A DNA stretch of 64,000 nucleotides from Scortum barcoo (Eukaryota; Chordata; Actinopteri; Centrarchiformes; Terapontidae): contig CM041540.1 in assembly GCA_023238725.1 (NCBI GenBank), forward strand, positions 2,879,001 to 2,943,000, in the 5' to 3' direction. The stretch's first letter is position 1. Every line of letters starts with the position of its first letter. Under the pieces are notes generated by a model that made no database searches, was not told the DNA's origin, and saw only the letters and a list, made by a program, of their open reading frames with translations. The position numbers and the translations under genes are program-made. Below are positions 62,500-64,000 of this stretch, in pieces.

Positions 62500-62890
62500 G
62501 CGTAAAATCATGACGTGAGGCTTGACTCGAACTCGAGATCTGACTCCCTAAAGGACTTTAATTGAGCTGAGACTTGAATGCAAAAGTCTCAGCAGTTTTA
62601 AAGAGTAAATTCCCAAAAGAAGAAGAAGGAATAAAGACAGTTTGGCTTTGCATCATTAAACGGCTTGAATATTTCATTTTTTAGTTATAATACACAGCTA
62701 TAGGTGGAAAATATTCCAATACCATGTCACTGTGATGGTTATTTTTCAGCTGAGTTGCATTTTTGCTGATGAAGACCTGTGACCTGACCTGAACTCGTCC
62801 TCGAAAACTTGATCTGGACTTGAGATCTGTTTTGGATCCACCGCAGCTGATTTGGGATTTTATTTTGAAAAGACTTGAGATTTGAATTGG
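62500..62890. repeat. Decayed GACTTGA-type repeat block
   Basis: Variants of GACTTGAG, GACTCGAACTCGAGA and GACCTGACCTGAACTCG recur, for example near 62521, 62568, 62780, 62818 and 62873. Repeats built from GACTTG/GACTCG words are familiar from teleost genomes. The copies here are too diverged for a fixed period to be stated. Confidence 0.35.
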
Positions 62891-62940
62891 GCCGCCCTCA
62901 GGAAGACGCTTTCGAGCCGCTGCAGCAAATCGAGAACGTT

Positions 62941-63120
62941 TAGAAAAAGTCTTTCACCCTGAATACATGTTTACTATTGTTGTCTGTGCTGTACATGATG
63001 GTGCTATTTATTGCATTATTTATTGTCTGTATTGTGTTTTACTACGATGTTTTCTTTTTCAACTAACCTGCGAAGCCGGACACACATTTCCACATCATGC
63101 ACAATAAAGATTGATGATTC
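62941..63120 (+). mobile_element. Possible non-LTR retroelement tail
   Basis: The segment ends CACAATAAAGATTGATGATT, resembling the CAATAAAGATTGATTGATT tails of teleost non-LTR elements. It is preceded by a TTTATTGCATTATTTATTG stretch. It is short, with no reverse transcriptase sequence or target duplication visible, so this is a weak call. Confidence 0.3.
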
Positions 63121-64000
63121 AGTAGTTGAGATTTGTTCTGAATTTGACTCATTTTGACGAGATCATGAGCTTCATTTTGCACTTCTTTTGGACTTCTTGA
63201 CTCTCCTCAAACCTCACAGAAAATAAAGGGATTAAATTGTACACTTGTATGATACAGATCAAAACAAACAGCTTCTTTCTTCCTGAATGAAAAACTATTA
63301 TCTTCTCTCTGTTATTTTGTTTTGCCTCTCTGAAGAAGATTTATAAAAAAAAAAAAAACTTGCACTCCACTGTGAAAACATACACACTTTAGACAAACGA
63401 CGCTTGTGTTTCGCATGAGTGTGTGTGTACTCCGGCGCTGGTGCGGATGCGAGCGAGCAAGCGTACTTCTACTCCCAGCCCCAGGACTTCAAATTATCCC
63501 GAGGCTCCTCCAAAACACACTTCAGAATTTTTGTCTGCTTTCCAAACTCATTACTTTAGTAGGGCAAATCAAACAGGGCGCATTAAACGGAACTCAAACG
63601 TGAAGAGAGTGGAGTGCGGATGGAGGCGGCGGCGTGCAGGGGGAGGGAGGAAGAGGAAGAACGTGTGTGTGTGTGTGTGTAGGAGTTTGTGTGTGTGTGC
63701 GCCTGAAAGAAAAGTGAGTGTGTTAATTAGAAGGATCCTGCTCTAATTAATGGCCTATGAATAGCCATGCTGGGTGAGGAGTCAAGGTTAGACACCTGTG
63801 CGGCCGCGCCAACGCCAAAGCGAGCTTCTTCTTCGGGGGGGTCTATCAAATTACGCGCGTTTCAATGTAAATACAATATTGGCAGCCTCGACCTGCCGCC
63901 GAGCCAAGAGAATCATGTGTCTGTGTGTGTTAAAGAGACAGTGTGTGTATCCAACATGGATGATGTCAGAGCAATTAGAGAACACATGAATCATCACCGG

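Larger units (their letters stand above)
47895..64000 (-). other. celf2: Upstream celf2 intron or 5' region, no exon recognised
   Basis: Sixteen kilobases upstream of exon A in transcript order. I looked on the minus strand for a first exon ending in frame before NGTAGK and recognised none. Contents are CA/GT arrays, a 23-bp minisatellite at 52001-52188, A-homopolymers near 57230 and 60755, CT arrays near 61638, decayed GACTTGA-type repeats at 62500-62890 and a possible retroelement tail at 62941-63120. Blocks at 53240-53700, 57540-57830 and 58960-59075 look non-repetitive and could be conserved non-coding DNA (untested). Confidence 0.6.

Noticed and set aside
1..64000. CRISPR array, prokaryotic operon or viral system
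   Set aside because: The spliced exons, long introns and microsatellites are vertebrate. The regular arrays have no unique spacers between repeats.

Overview
This window is vertebrate genomic DNA, most likely from a ray-finned (teleost) fish. It lies inside one large gene, celf2 (CUGBP Elav-like family member 2), transcribed on the minus strand. The evidence is six short exons with canonical AG/GT borders and perfectly matching phases. They join into one uninterrupted reading frame of 235 codons (706 coding bases including one leading base) that matches the N-terminal half of CELF2. The fish assignment is inference: dense CA/GT microsatellites, fairly compact introns and remnants that look like teleost interspersed repeats.

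Layout in transcript order, high to low coordinate: 64000-47895, upstream intron or 5' sequence with no exon I can recognise; exon A 47894-47698 (internal start Met and most of RRM1); intron 12.9 kb; exon B 34801-34719 (RNP1 of RRM1); intron 13.75 kb; exon C 20968-20920 (49-base inter-RRM exon); intron 4.5 kb; exon D 16398-16264 (first half of RRM2); intron 6.0 kb; exon E 10274-10195 (RNP1 of RRM2); intron 7.7 kb; exon F 2485-2324 (start of the divergent linker); then at least 2.3 kb of intron. The rest of the linker and RRM3 should lie below coordinate 1, and the first exon(s) above 64000 or unrecognised in 47895-64000. Exons A to C carry RRM1 and its C-terminal extension, D and E carry RRM2, and F opens the linker.

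The rest is intronic: dinucleotide arrays, long one-sided purine/pyrimidine tracts just upstream of several exons, a 23-bp minisatellite, a perfect 46-bp palindrome and a few old interspersed repeats. The most interesting signals concern splicing. CELF proteins bind UG-rich RNA, and this pre-mRNA has a (UG)31 array about 145 nt after exon B, a GUGUGUGU 5' splice site at exon D, and a CA array starting 10 nt into the intron after the 49-nt exon C. No second protein-coding gene, RNA gene, CRISPR array or intact transposon could be supported.
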